Position numbers and translations under genes: made by a program. Shown piece after piece: positions 34,388-44,633 of a stretch of DNA of 64,000 nucleotides. Under the pieces are notes generated by a model. The model was not told the DNA's origin. It did no database searches and saw only the letters and a program-made list of their open reading frames with translations. The DNA is from Tipula vernalis. Its lineage: Eukaryota > Arthropoda > Insecta > Diptera > Tipulidae. Numbering within the stretch: the first letter of the stretch is position 1; each line of letters starts with the position of its first letter. The stretch lies in contig OY282560.1 in NCBI GenBank assembly GCA_958295665.1, forward strand, positions 185,923,561-185,987,560, in the 5' to 3' direction.

Positions 34388-34560
34388 GCAGTCTACACTA
34401 AAAAGATAAAATTTTTCCATCTTTCTTGTGTTATACTCTAAAAAAATTACCAAAAATAATCCAACAAGCAAAATGTTTGCTAACGTTTTGCTTGTTGGGT
34501 TATTTTTTAGAATATAACACAAGAGAGATGGAAAAATTTTATCTTTTTAGTGTAGACTGC
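34388..34560. repeat. Near-perfect foldback element, ~80-bp arms
   Basis: The left arm starts GCAGTCTACACTAAAAAGAT and the right arm ends with its reverse complement, ATCTTTTTAGTGTAGACTGC. Pairing continues through CCATCT and TTGTGTTATA to a short loop around GTTTGCTAACG. Only a few mismatches are seen over about 80 pairs. It is non-coding and could form a stable hairpin if transcribed. Confidence 0.88.
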
Positions 34561-35765
34561 GTGTCGAAAAACCTGAAGTCTTTTGGCATGCGGCTGGCTT
34601 CAGAAATACAAAATTTAATCGTTTGCTTGGTGTTCGTTGAACAACCTCGACATGTTACATAAGCGCAAATTAAAATTTTATGCAAGGTAATTCCGCTGCC
34701 GATAGGTTTTTAGGTCTTTTGAATCTAACTAAAAGTGACTCTCTCAATTTTTAGTAGTATTTTAAACTAATTGAATTTATTACAAATCCCGGTACAGAAT
34801 AGCCCTATCTAGGATCGGATGACACCGCAGTTATGTCTGGCCAATTTAAAATGGTTCCAAGATTTAAACAAATTAATCCCGATCTTTTTTTTCAAAAATT
34901 ACGTGTGCCATTTGATGCACTTATGTGCCAGTTACGCTTGCCAAAGGCTATCATTGGAGTAACTAGCCCGAAATATTTTTTTTTCCCCCGTAGCTCCAAA
35001 CGTTGCTATGAATTAAAAAAAATTGCAGGAATATTTTGCACTGAAACCGCACAAAATGTTGGGTCCTACTAAAAAAAGATGGCTTTCATTAGAAATGGTC
35101 GTAAATCGTATAATTGAATAATGGGATGCATTATTGCAATTAAACATCATCTCTTGAACTTGAGAAGTCAAAGGAACACGAAAAAAAAGCTTGTCGGTAA
35201 TCCATTAAACAAAACATATCTTTTATTTCTGTCGCAGGTCCTAAAAATTATTAATAGATTTTAAAGTTAAACGAATTTTAAAGTTATCTTTAAATAGGAA
35301 TTCTTGGAAGTGACAAAAAAAAACTGATACTTTTTTTCAAATTTTTTATATAAAATAAAGTTTGTCACATTTTCAAGGGTTGTACAAATTTTTTTTTTTT
35401 TTTTTTTAAATTTCCCTTTGTTCCCGACAGCAGCTCCGAATAGTAGCTCCGCATAAATATAATAGTTTTATCCACTTATGATATATAATAGCCCGATAAC
35501 TATGCTGATTTCAAATAAATAAAATGTAAAATAACCCATTGTTATTGTATAAACCACGCTGCTAGGGGCAACGTGAGTTATATTTGGTATAACAAAATGT
35601 TGAGTATTCATTGGAAAATTATTCGTAGTCAAATTGAATGAAAAACTATATTCCAAAAAGTAGTTAAATTAAATAAAATACACCATGACAATTTAAAGAA
35701 CGGTCACTATGATAAAATGTATCTCAAAATTCAATGCTCCAGTGTGAACATACAAAATGGAACTA

Positions 35766-38530
35766 CAGTAGAATTCGCTTATAGCGAACACTCAAGGGAC
35801 ATCATTTTTTGTTCACTATAGCCGGCTGTTCGTTTTAATCAAATATTCGGTTATAATGAATCATGTTCGTTATAAGAAAGATTAACCAAAAACAAAACAA
35901 AAACGGTTTATTCAAAAATAAAACTAAAACATTTATTAATTATAAAAAACTTATACTTGTACATAAGCCTTAACAATTCATTCCAACTGAAACCGTGATC
36001 CGCTCCTTGCATAATTTCCCTCCAGCGCAATAATTATTTCTAAACTCTATGGTTTTATTAGGAAGTATCCTATAGAAAAGGCCCGTTTCATCTAAATTGA
36101 ATACATCGCTTTTGTTATATCCATCCAGAAGCAGACGTAATTTTTTATTGTCCTATTCTTTACTAACTTTCGAAGATACGGCTGCCATTTCTCCCACAAT
36201 ATTTTTGGATACAAGGTCGTTTCGAGCCAACCGTTGCTTGGTTTAAACTCAATATTCAATTTCTCTGCAAATTGCCCTGCCTTTTCTTTTACAAGAATTC
36301 CACTTAGAGGAGCTTTTGTTACTGTCATTTGTTTTATCCAAATAATTAATGTAGCCTCCATTGTTGGAAATTTTCCATCGCGAATTTTTTGACGTTTTAA
36401 AATTTACACTCAAATCCTCATACTTTTCCCGTTTTTTTACTATTTCAGTGAAAGTACTCTTCGCGCAATTAAATTTGCTTGCAATTTGTTACTAGATAAA
36501 TTCCTTTTTGTCGACCGTTTTCAAAATTATTTTGTTTCCACCGATATAGAATATCGTTTTCGATACATAACCTAAAATTTGTTAATTAATTATAACAAAA
36601 ACTATTAATTAGAAAATTATAATAATTTTTAACACCAAATTTACCACCAATCTTTTTAAAATGTAATAAAAATTAAGAAAATTTTCTTTATTATCGCTGT
36701 ATATTCCTATTGTGTTAATTTACTTCAACTGACGAAAGTAATGGGGAATCCCGTAAAAACTAAGGAAAATGTTTAAAAGTATAATACAAATTTATGTACA
36801 GTGGATCAAAAATAAAGTCGGACACCTACCATTTAATTCTTTATCACAGAATAAATAGTAAAATAGAAGCTTTTTTAAAAAAGTCCAATACTTTGTTTAA
36901 AAGCTCTATTCATTACCTTACAAAAACACCAAAATAAAAAACAAAATTTTATTTCATTATAACAAAAAAAATCAATAATATAAAAAAAGTAAAAAAAAAA
37001 AACTCAAAAAAGAACTCGGACAGATGACAATACCTACTATGTTCATGGCAATTTTGATAAAACAAAAAGGGGAAATCCCCAAAATCAACATGAAATGAAA
37101 ATATGTATCTACAATTCGAAGAAAATATTTAGTCATATTGTGATATCAACGCTGAGCAGTTGCATTTTTACTAGTAAAATAAATATGGGAAGACAACGTG
37201 GCCAAACATCTGTAGAAGTTAGAGAACTGGTTATTAAATACTACAACGACCATAAATCTGTTAGAGAAATAGCAAAAATAATAAATAGGCCACACTCAAC
37301 GGTTCATGACATAATTCGACGATTTAATTTATCGAAATCTCTGGAAAATAAACCAAAATCTGGTAGACCCAAATTATTTTCGTCAGCAGATGAGCGATGG
37401 ATCGTCCACCAAATTAAAAAGGATCCGAAACTTAGTGCTCCGAAGCTTACCAAACAAGTTTCCATGGAGCTGGGAAAAAGTGTAAACCCAGAAACGATAA
37501 GATTAGTACTGAGGAGGCAAAACTTTCATGGAAGAGTACCTCGTAAAAAACCTTTCATTAGTAAGCGAAACCGCAAAAAACGTTTACAATTTGCAAAAAC
37601 ATATAAAAGTGCCAATTTAGAATTATGGAACAAAGTAATTTATTCAGACGAAAGTAAATTTAATTTATTCCGATCAGATGGCCAATGTTATATATGGAGG
37701 CAACCAAACGAAGAACTACGAAAAAAAACTTACAAGCTACTGTTAAACATGGTGGTGGTTCGGTGATGGTATGGGGGTGTATGTCAGCTGCTGGCCCAGG
37801 AAAATTATGCATTATTGATGGCATCATGGATCAAACGAAATATTTGAACATTTTGAAGCAAAATTTAGTGCAGAGCGCTGAGCAATTGGGAATAAAAGAA
37901 AACTTTTATTTCTACCAGGATAACGACCCAAAGCACAAAGTTCAAAATGTTCGACTTTGGTTGCTTTACAATTGCCCACATGTTACAGACACGCCTCCAT
38001 AATCACCGGATCTTAATGTGATTGAACATTTATGGGCTGTTTTAGAAAATAAATTAAAAAAGCAATTCATTCATTTATTGATTTTTTTTGTTATAATGAA
38101 ATAAAATTTTGTTTTTTATTTTGGTGTTTTTGTAAGGTAATGATGAATAGAGCTTTTAAACAAAGTATTGGACTTTTTTAAAAAAGCTTCTATTTTACTA
38201 TTTATTCTGTGATAAAGAATTAAATGGTAGGTGTCCGACTTTATTTTTGATCCACTGTATTGTATACATATGTGTGTATAAACCTTTAGTAGTTTTATGT
38301 GTAAAGGCAAACAATCAAAAAAGTGGTATAACCGAATCGACATTCGGGGTTTTGTATGAAATTAAACTCTTTCGGACATTTTTCGTGTTCGCTATACGCT
38401 TATAAACGTAGTTCTTTATTTGTAGTGTATAAGAAAAAAAGTGTTCATGCAAATTCAAGGGACAAAAATATATGATCATTATAAGCGTTTGTTCGTTATA
38501 TACATGGTTTGGTATAAACGGATTCTACTA
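35766..38530 (-). mobile_element. Pogo/Tigger-like element split by a Tc1 element
   Basis: Flanked by TA (35764-35765 and 38531-38532). The ends are CAGTAGAATTCGCTTATAGC and, inverted, TAGTAGAATCCGTTTATACC. The minus-strand coding remnants are an N-terminal HTH trace (about 36550-36400), a CENP-B-type HTH (LIIWIKQM ... VKEKAGQFAEKLN ... SNGWLE, 36361-36200) and a DDE start (DETGLFYRILPNKTIEFRNN, then GGKLCKERITV, 36090-35990). The remaining catalytic domain is absent. The Tc1 element at 36799-38257 sits inside. Confidence 0.8.
36799..38257 (+). mobile_element. Tc1 element (DD34E) with ~185-bp inverted ends
   Basis: TA borders at 36797-36798 and 38258-38259. The ends begin CAGTGGATCAAAAATAAAGT and stay almost identical for about 185 bases, differing mainly by a 3-base indel. 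The transposase starts at the ATG of GRQRGQTSVEVRELV (37184); an upstream in-frame ATG at 37095 is less likely. HTH domains occupy residues ~10-110. The catalytic blocks are SDESKFNLF, YQDNDPKHK and SPDLNVIEHLW, with spacing DD34E. Damage: one missing base in an A run near 37725, a TAA just before SPDLN (38000-38002), and loss of the last ~50 codons, where the gene runs straight into the right inverted end. Inactive but young. Confidence 0.9.
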
Positions 38531-38771
38531 TATTTCTTAATAATTTACGAAATTTATTTTAACAAAAGTGGATAAAACGTACTATGCCACTCGAGAGCAA
38601 AGAGATATTATCCACTCGAGATAGTGTCCCACTCGGCTATCGCCTCGTGGGACAAACTTATCCCTCATGGATAATATCTCGTTTCGCTCACTAGTACCAT
38701 AAATAACTATTATCACAGAAAATTAGGTGCTTCGAATGCAATCTATCCGGAGCTAATAAAAAACGTGGCTA

Positions 38772-39204
38772 AAATTTTCACACATTTTCTAACTTTTGGT
38801 TTGGAAAACTGTTTTCGTTTTTTCGTAATTTTTTCAACTTTTTCCAACTGTTAATTTTTTAATCGATTTTATCAAACTTGTGCTGTAATATGTGCAATGT
38901 GTCAAAGTGAACGCACGATTTGTAGTAAACTTTTATTTCAATTTGAACAGAACACGTTGCTTGGAAAATTTTATAAATATTGGTTTAAATAAATCATTAA
39001 CTTAAAACGCCATGCGGCCAAAATCACATTCTAGTAAGGCACTATTGCCAATAATACGCTAGAATGCCGTGCTTGATCATGGCAAGTAAGGCAATAAAAC
39101 GTTTTTACTAATTTGGTGAGTTTCCAGCCTAATTTCTTTACAAAACGTTGATTTTTTACATTATGGCTTTGTAAAATCAAGGTTGCTTTGGGTAAACAAG
39201 GTTC
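38772..39204. other. No recognisable feature
   Basis: AT-rich sequence between the outer element and the next MITE. No motif recognised. Confidence 0.35.
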
Positions 39205-39348
39205 TATTGGGCCTGTTTGATACTTCGCACGGTGCGATCATGCAGTGTACTGTTTTCGTTGTCTACTTTGATTTATTTTGTAGTGATGAAATAAAGAAAA
39301 AATTGTACACTGTACCGCACCGTGCGAATTATCAAACAGACCCATAAT
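39205..39348. mobile_element. Small MITE with ~40-bp inverted ends
   Basis: GGGCCTGTTTGATACTTCGC ACGGTGCG with GCAGTGTAC further in faces GTACACTGTACCGCACCGTG CGAATTATCAAACAGACCC. The ~45-base centre has no ORF. It lies only 11 bases from the following mariner. Confidence 0.8.
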
Positions 39349-39359
39349 AGTATATTGTA

Positions 39360-40643
39360 TTGGGTGTACAAATAAATTTCCGACCTTTTCTACTGAAATA
39401 AAAGACATTAGTTTGTATAGAAAATGAAAGAATGTTTTATTCAAAGTATGCTCCTTCGGAAGCTATAACCTTCGCCTATCGTTCAGGCAATAAACGGATT
39501 CCCCGAAGGAAGAAGTCTTTTGGTTTCGATGCGATCCAGTCATCGACCCATTGTTTGACGTTTTCATATAAAGTGAAGTGCTGTGCCAGGGCTGATTGCA
39601 TCGACCGGAACAAATGGTAATCAGAGGGAGCAATGTCTGATGAATACGGCGGGTGGGGTAGAATTTCCCAGTTCTGCCTGTCCAAGTAATTTTTGACAGG
39701 TATAGCAACATGTGGCCTAGCTCATGTTACAAAATAATCTTAGCATGCCTTTTGTCCCATTCCGGTCGTTTTGCAGCTACAGCTTGCTTTAAAGCAATCA
39801 ATTGTCGTCGATAAACTTGTCCCGTAATGGTTTCACGCTCTTTCAGCAGCTCATAATAGACGACACCCTTCATATCCCACCCAACCACAAAGCATCACCT
39901 TCGAACCATGGATATTTGCTTTTGGCGTCGACGGCCCTGGTTCACTTGGCTTGACCCACGCTGGTTTGCGCTTTGGACTGTCATAATGGATCCATTTTTC
40001 ATCCCCAGTGATGATCCGATGCAAAAACCCCTTCCTTTGTTGTCGTTGAAGCAACAATTCGCACATGGTTTTCCAACGTTCCATGTCTCTTTCTTTCAAT
40101 TTGTGTGGCACCCAATTTCCCAGCTTCTAAACCAATCCCATTGCATGTATACGTTACGAAACACATTGTTGGGTAATATTCAACTCTTCTGCCAATTGTT
40201 TTTCTTCAGTCTGACAAGGGTCCAAATCAAGCAATTCTTCCAATTCTGTATCTTCAAATTTTCTTGGTCTGTATTCACGTTCTTTGTCTCTTACGTCAAA
40301 ATCACCAACTTTGAATCGTTGAAATCACTCTTTGCATGTTGTTTTCGATGGAGCATGTTCACCGTAAACTTCCACAAGCAAACGATTTGTTTCCGCTGCA
40401 CTTTTCTTCAACAAAAAATAATGAAGTAAAACTTCGCGCAAATGTTGTTTTTTTGGCACAAAATTCGACATTTTCAATTACATGAAAATAATTGTTGTTT
40501 ACGCTTTGAACAAATGTCACTAGTAATTATTCAAGCTTGACATCTAACCTCCAAAAAACATGTATTGCCCGATTGAATAATATGCAAGCAGTGATACTAA
40601 CGACACCTATCTAAAAAGGTCGGAAATTTATTTGTAAACCCAA
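39360..40643 (-). mobile_element. Mariner (mellifera/cecropia type), full length but frameshifted
   Basis: TA at 39358-39359 and 40644-40645. The ends TTGGGTGTACAAATAAATTT CCGAC and their inverted partner (TTGGGTTTACAAAT ...) differ by one base. The minus-strand gene runs from ATG at 40471 (SNFVPKKQHLREVLL) through NWVPHKLKERDMERW, then the catalytic ITGDEKWIHYDSPKRK and PPYSSDIAPSDYHLFRSM, and ends ASEGAYFE with TAA at 39437. The block around the second Asp is disturbed, with several frameshifts and stops. Length (1284 bp) is normal for the family. Inactive. Confidence 0.88.
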
Positions 40644-40650
40644 TATAACA

Positions 40651-40765
40651 AGTGGAGAAAACGACTCATTGCAATAAAAAAGTGAAATTTGCAGCCTGAG
40701 CGATAGCGAGGGCTGCAATCAATTCAGTATTGCAATGACACGTTTTCACACGAGTTATACACGCT
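40651..40765. repeat. Short imperfect inverted repeat
   Basis: GAGAAAACGACTCATTGCAA TA faces TATTGCAATGACACGTTTTC, with an inner pair TTTGCAGCC/GGGCTGCAA around a GAGCGATAGCGAG centre. Probably a small decayed MITE. Confidence 0.55.
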
Positions 40766-41053
40766 ATTTTTTCTACGATACAATAGTCCTGTAATATTTA
40801 TAATTTATAAATAACTAGCAACATAAAAAATAACAAACTTGTACGGATCAACAAAACTTATAAAAGAAACGATCACAATATCATTAAAACATTTGGGTTT
40901 TCTTCAGAAATCGTGTTGTAATTGAGAAATCGTTGTGTAATGAAAATTGCAACACGATTTGTGCAGTGCATCCATTTCTTTATAATTTAAATTCAAAAAT
41001 CATCGTCGAAAGCTTAGGTTACTGCACTCTCGTAGAAAAATTATTTTTTGGTA

Positions 41054-42357
41054 CACAGTGTGAAAAGTATTTGTTCAAATGGTTTATCAATTTTTTTTTG
41101 CTAAACTAATTAAAATAATTAGTTATTCGATTGTTCGAAAAAAAAATATTCCTTTGTTTTTGTCTAACTCGGGGAATCACCAATAGATTAAGTATACAGA
41201 AAATGCTGGTTACTAAATACTGCATTTTTACAAGAGTTATCAAAATTAATCGGAAATTTTTGTTGATTTTGGTATCGAATAATTTATTTTTAAATATATT
41301 CTGACTATAGGTAAATATTATAATTAGTAAATGTGGTAAATTAATAAAATAAATTATATTTGTATAACTTATAGTTCTCCATTTTACAGGATTAAAAAGA
41401 TAACCTATTTTCTTATAAAAATGCCGAAAACACGTGAGTTAACAATATTGCAGAATAAACTTGAAATTCCACAAACAGCAGTTTCATATACTGTACGCCG
41501 GTTTCGTACCACGGGAAGTGTGGAGTCTATGCAACGAATAGGGCGGCCTAAATTCACAACAAAACGGGATGACAGCTGTATTCAAACAATAAGCAAACAA
41601 TATAGGCGTCTTTCAGTCACTGAAATACTTGCTAGTGTAAACAAAAATTTTCCAAGACCAATTAGTAAAATCGCCGTAAGAGATCGATTAAGGCAAGCAC
41701 GCCTTCGAGGATGCGCAGTGGTTAAAAACCCATTGCTTAGAAAGGTAAATAAGCAAAAATGTTTACAATGAGTCAAGTGGTCAATAAAGACACTTTGGTC
41801 TGATGAATCAAAATTTGTTGTGTTTGGGGTTCAACCGAAAAACATACGTAAATAGACGGCCTGGAGAAAAGTTAATGAATGATTGTTTGACAGCATCGGT
41901 GAAACATGGGGAAGGTTCGGTAATGGTGTAGGGTGCTTTGGTGGCGATTATGTAGGTGATTTGATTCAAATTAATAGAAAAATGGAGTCGAAGAAAACTT
42001 AACTTGTGGGATCACCTTGACCGTGAAGTGAGAAAAACTTGTCCAAATTTGTCCAAAAACTTGTTTGAGAAGCTGCAAAATGTTTGGAAAAATATTTGAA
42101 CCTATTAGATAAACTAATAAATCGGATGCCAAAACTTTGTCCGGCAATAATTGAAAGGAAATGCGGTCATCATACTGATAAATCCGTAATTTAATAAATT
42201 TTTCATTTTGTAATTTAATTTTTTATTTTTAATTGTTATTAAATTGTTAGCGGGATTGCCATAAATTTTAAACAGAATTGAATTATTTTGTAAATGTGTT
42301 ATATTTTAGCCATTTTGATGTAAAAAAAAAATGTTTGAGCAAATACTACGCACATCT
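41054..42357 (+). mobile_element. Tc1-like element relic
   Basis: The left end after TA (41052-41053) is CACAGTGTGAAAAGTATTTG TTCAAA. The right end, inverted, is AGATGTGCGTAGTATTTGCT CAAA, followed by TA at 42358-42359. The transposase opens at 41421 with PKTRELT, continues LEIPQTAVSYTVRRFRTTGS and GRPKFTTKRDD, then IAVRDRLRQARLRG. It breaks at TGA (41769-41771), with SDESKFVVFG beyond at 41795-41825. Compared with the family, the start is shortened and the part after the first catalytic block is scrambled. Inactive. Confidence 0.8.
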
Positions 42358-42425
42358 TATTTTCTACGATATTACCTTAAAAATTAGAGGATAAATTAAA
42401 CAGAATACGCGACAAAGTTGATTAG

Positions 42426-42445
42426 GGCGTAAGTCGACTTACGCC
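42426..42445. repeat. Perfect 20-bp palindrome
   Basis: GGCGTAAGTCGACTTACGCC is its own reverse complement. It stands out in AT-rich DNA between two dead transposons. It could be a dimeric protein-binding site, a transposon scar or chance. Confidence 0.8.
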
Positions 42446-42679
42446 GATTTAATTCTTGAGCACAGATATATCGATACCTTAAAGAAGTGGCGGCCAAGCC
42501 AAATGTATATTTTTGACTGAAAGAATACGGCGCGCGGGCTTAGGTTTAAAGATGACGCCACAAATTCCCGAAGTCGAGGCAACGGCAAATTTTGAATTAG
42601 GAATTTTAAAAAAAATATTTAATTATTTTTGAAGAAAACTAAAAAAAGCACGTTTCCGATTGACTGGAAATTCAAGACT

Positions 42680-43115
42680 TTCTATCAGGCAAATGGCGTA
42701 AAACGTCTAGATATGTAGTTCTCCTTATTGACCATACTACCCGGTGATAAGGACTCATGGTACACTATATTGTTGAAATCAAAGAAAACATGAGCAGAAC
42801 TTTCACATTCGATCGAACTAGACGAGCTTTTTCGGTATTGATTCATCAACCAATGTTTCATCATCCGTTTGAGCAGGTTTACATCATCGTTCTCTTCATT
42901 TAGTAACTCCTGAACAATGTCCATTCGGCAAAGAATTTTTGAAAAAAGCGAAATTCAACCATTTTGGAACAAATTTTAATGTCACGGACATTTCATGCTC
43001 ATATTGTTCGAAAATATTTCTTGGCTTAAGCCAAATAATAGTGATTCGTTGATTGTCCAAAATCATTTTTCTCACTACCCATATGGTAAAACGATAATAC
43101 ATTTCTAAAAAGTAG
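42680..43115 (-). pseudogene. Mariner-like transposase relic
   Basis: On the minus strand: NQRITIIWL, FEQYEHEMSVTLKFVPKWLN (second HTH and linker), MDIVQELLNEENDDVNLLKR (approach to the first catalytic Asp), and HVFFDFNNIVYHESLSPGSM-NKENY (the VFFD ... VHHEF ... TVNK-YY blocks of DD34D elements). It differs in sequence from the other mariners here. Ends and the second and third catalytic blocks are missing. Confidence 0.65.
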
Positions 43116-43364
43116 TCTGTAGTGGAAACTAAAATACAATAAATTCACAGGAACTGAGGACAAAAACAAATTATTTTCGTATTAGGCCAGTTTTCGCGCC
43201 CAGTTAGTGCTACAGAATTGTCGAACGGTACAAGCTGTGGAATTTTTTGGAAGTAGTGTCTTTTTCATTTAAATTTGTATTTATTGTGTGTACAAATAAG
43301 TTTTGAGGAATTTACAAAATACATTTTTAGAGATTAGTATTAAATCGCATTGGACCACCATGTA

Positions 43365-44633
43365 CGAGGGCGGATTGAAAATGAAGCTACCTAGCGCTAG
43401 ATGGCAGCACAAACACAATTTTTTTTTGTTTTTTAGAAATTGCGATCTGTCAAACGTTAGCTGTTAAAATTTCACCCAAATTCATCAATTAGTTTGTTTG
43501 TTGTAGTCGTTTGAAGTAAGCAACTTTTGTGTTTCTTGAAAAATGGAAAAAAACGAATTTCGTGCAGTGATTAAACACTATTATTTGAAAGGGAAAACGG
43601 CGAAAGAGACAAAAGAAAAGCTCGATAAACATTACGGTGAGTCTGCTCCGTCAGATTACATGGTAAAATATTGGATTGCTGAATTTAAACGCGGCCGAAG
43701 AAGCATTGCAACAATACCATCAACAGGAAGGCCAAAAGAGGTGGTTACTGAAGAAAATATCAAGAAAATCCTCGATATCGTTATGAATGATCGCCGAGTC
43801 AAGTTGCGTGAGATTGTTGAAATGGTAAACATATCATATGAACGTGTGTTCAAAATTTTGCATGAACATTTGCATATGAAAAAGCTATCGGCAAGATGGG
43901 TGCCGCGTTTGCTCAGTGTCGAACAAAAACGAGTTCGACAGACCACTTCACAGCGGTGTTTGGACATGATAAAGCGTAATCCTGTTGATTTTTGGCGTCG
44001 ATTAATTACTGTTGATGAAACGTGGGTCCACCACTACACACCTGAAACCAAAGCTGGTGGAAGTGCTCCGAAGAAGGCAAAGGCAGTGAAATCGGCTGGC
44101 AAGGTTATGACCACTATATTTTGGGATGCACACGGAATATTGCTCATCGATTATCTTGAAAAAGGATCCACAATCACAGGAAAGTATTATCGTGCATTAT
44201 TGGATCAATTGGTTGATGCAATCAAGGAAAAACGACCACATTTAAAGAAGAAAAAAGTGCTCTTTCTTCAAGACAACGCACCGGTTCACACAGCATTAGA
44301 TACGATGCTAAAATTACGTGAAATACACTCCGAATTGGTTGATCATCCACCTTATAGTCCAGATTTAGCTCCTAGTGACTTTTTCCTGTTTCCAAACTTG
44401 AAAAAATAGCTCGCAGGACAAAGATTCATCTCAAACAAAGAAGTGATTATCGAAACTAACGCGTATTTTGAGGGGTTCCCGAAATCGTATTATTCAGATG
44501 GTATAAAATAGTTGGAATATCGTCTTACTAAGTGTGTCGAATTAAATGGAGACTGTGTTGAGAAATAAATGGTTTTTGGCAAAAAAAAAATTTGTTTTCC
44601 TACTTAGGTAGCTTCATTTTCAATCCGCCCTCG
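43365..44633 (+). mobile_element. Inner mariner, copy 1 (full length, two nonsense codons)
   Basis: TA borders 43363-43364 and 44634-44635; inverted ends CGAGGGCGGATTGAAAATGA AGCTACCTA. The transposase frame 43543-44568 would give 341 residues. HTH regions occupy the first ~110; catalytic blocks are TVDETWVHHY, LQDNAPVHTA and HPPYSPDLAPSDFFLFP, with exact D34D spacing. Two in-frame TAG codons (44407-44409 and 44509-44511) cut off the last 54 codons; no frameshift is seen. It is the best-preserved transposase in the window, and another copy of the same family is at 59863-60878. Confidence 0.95.
43543..44409 (+). pseudogene. Mariner transposase ORF, prematurely terminated
   Basis: 288 codons open from MEKNEFRAVIKHYY. 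They cover both DNA-binding HTH motifs and all three catalytic Asp residues, ending at TAG immediately after FLFPNLKK. Family transposases are about 340-350 residues, so the C-terminal ~54 residues are lost. The downstream continuation (LAGQRFISNEE ... LEYRLTKCVELNGD) is still readable apart from a second TAG. Confidence 0.9.

Larger units (their letters stand above)
33906..38771. mobile_element. Outer inverted-repeat element containing two nested transposons
   Basis: The left end (GCATTTTTTTATTAGCTCTG GATAGCAGTGTCGGAAGCAC, 33909-33948) is matched in reverse complement by the right end (GTGCTTCGAATGCAATCTAT CCGGAGCTAATAAAAAACGT, 38729-38768). An internal CAGCTCCGAATAGTAGCTCC lies at 35429. 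Removing the Tigger block (35766-38530) leaves about 2.1 kb. The left interior holds a 173-bp foldback (34388) and an unrecognised coding-looking stretch at about 34833-35072 (RVPFDALMCQLRLPKAIIGV). The ends resemble the MITE at 21499-21748. The family is unknown. Confidence 0.6.

Noticed and set aside
34833..35072. P-element/THAP9-type transposase
   Set aside because: The stretch RVPFDALMCQLRLPKA looked coding, but I found no THAP or catalytic motif to support the family.
42685..43102. Two small minus-strand ORFs as host genes
   Set aside because: They read as consecutive pieces of a decayed mariner transposase (VFFD and FVPKWL blocks).
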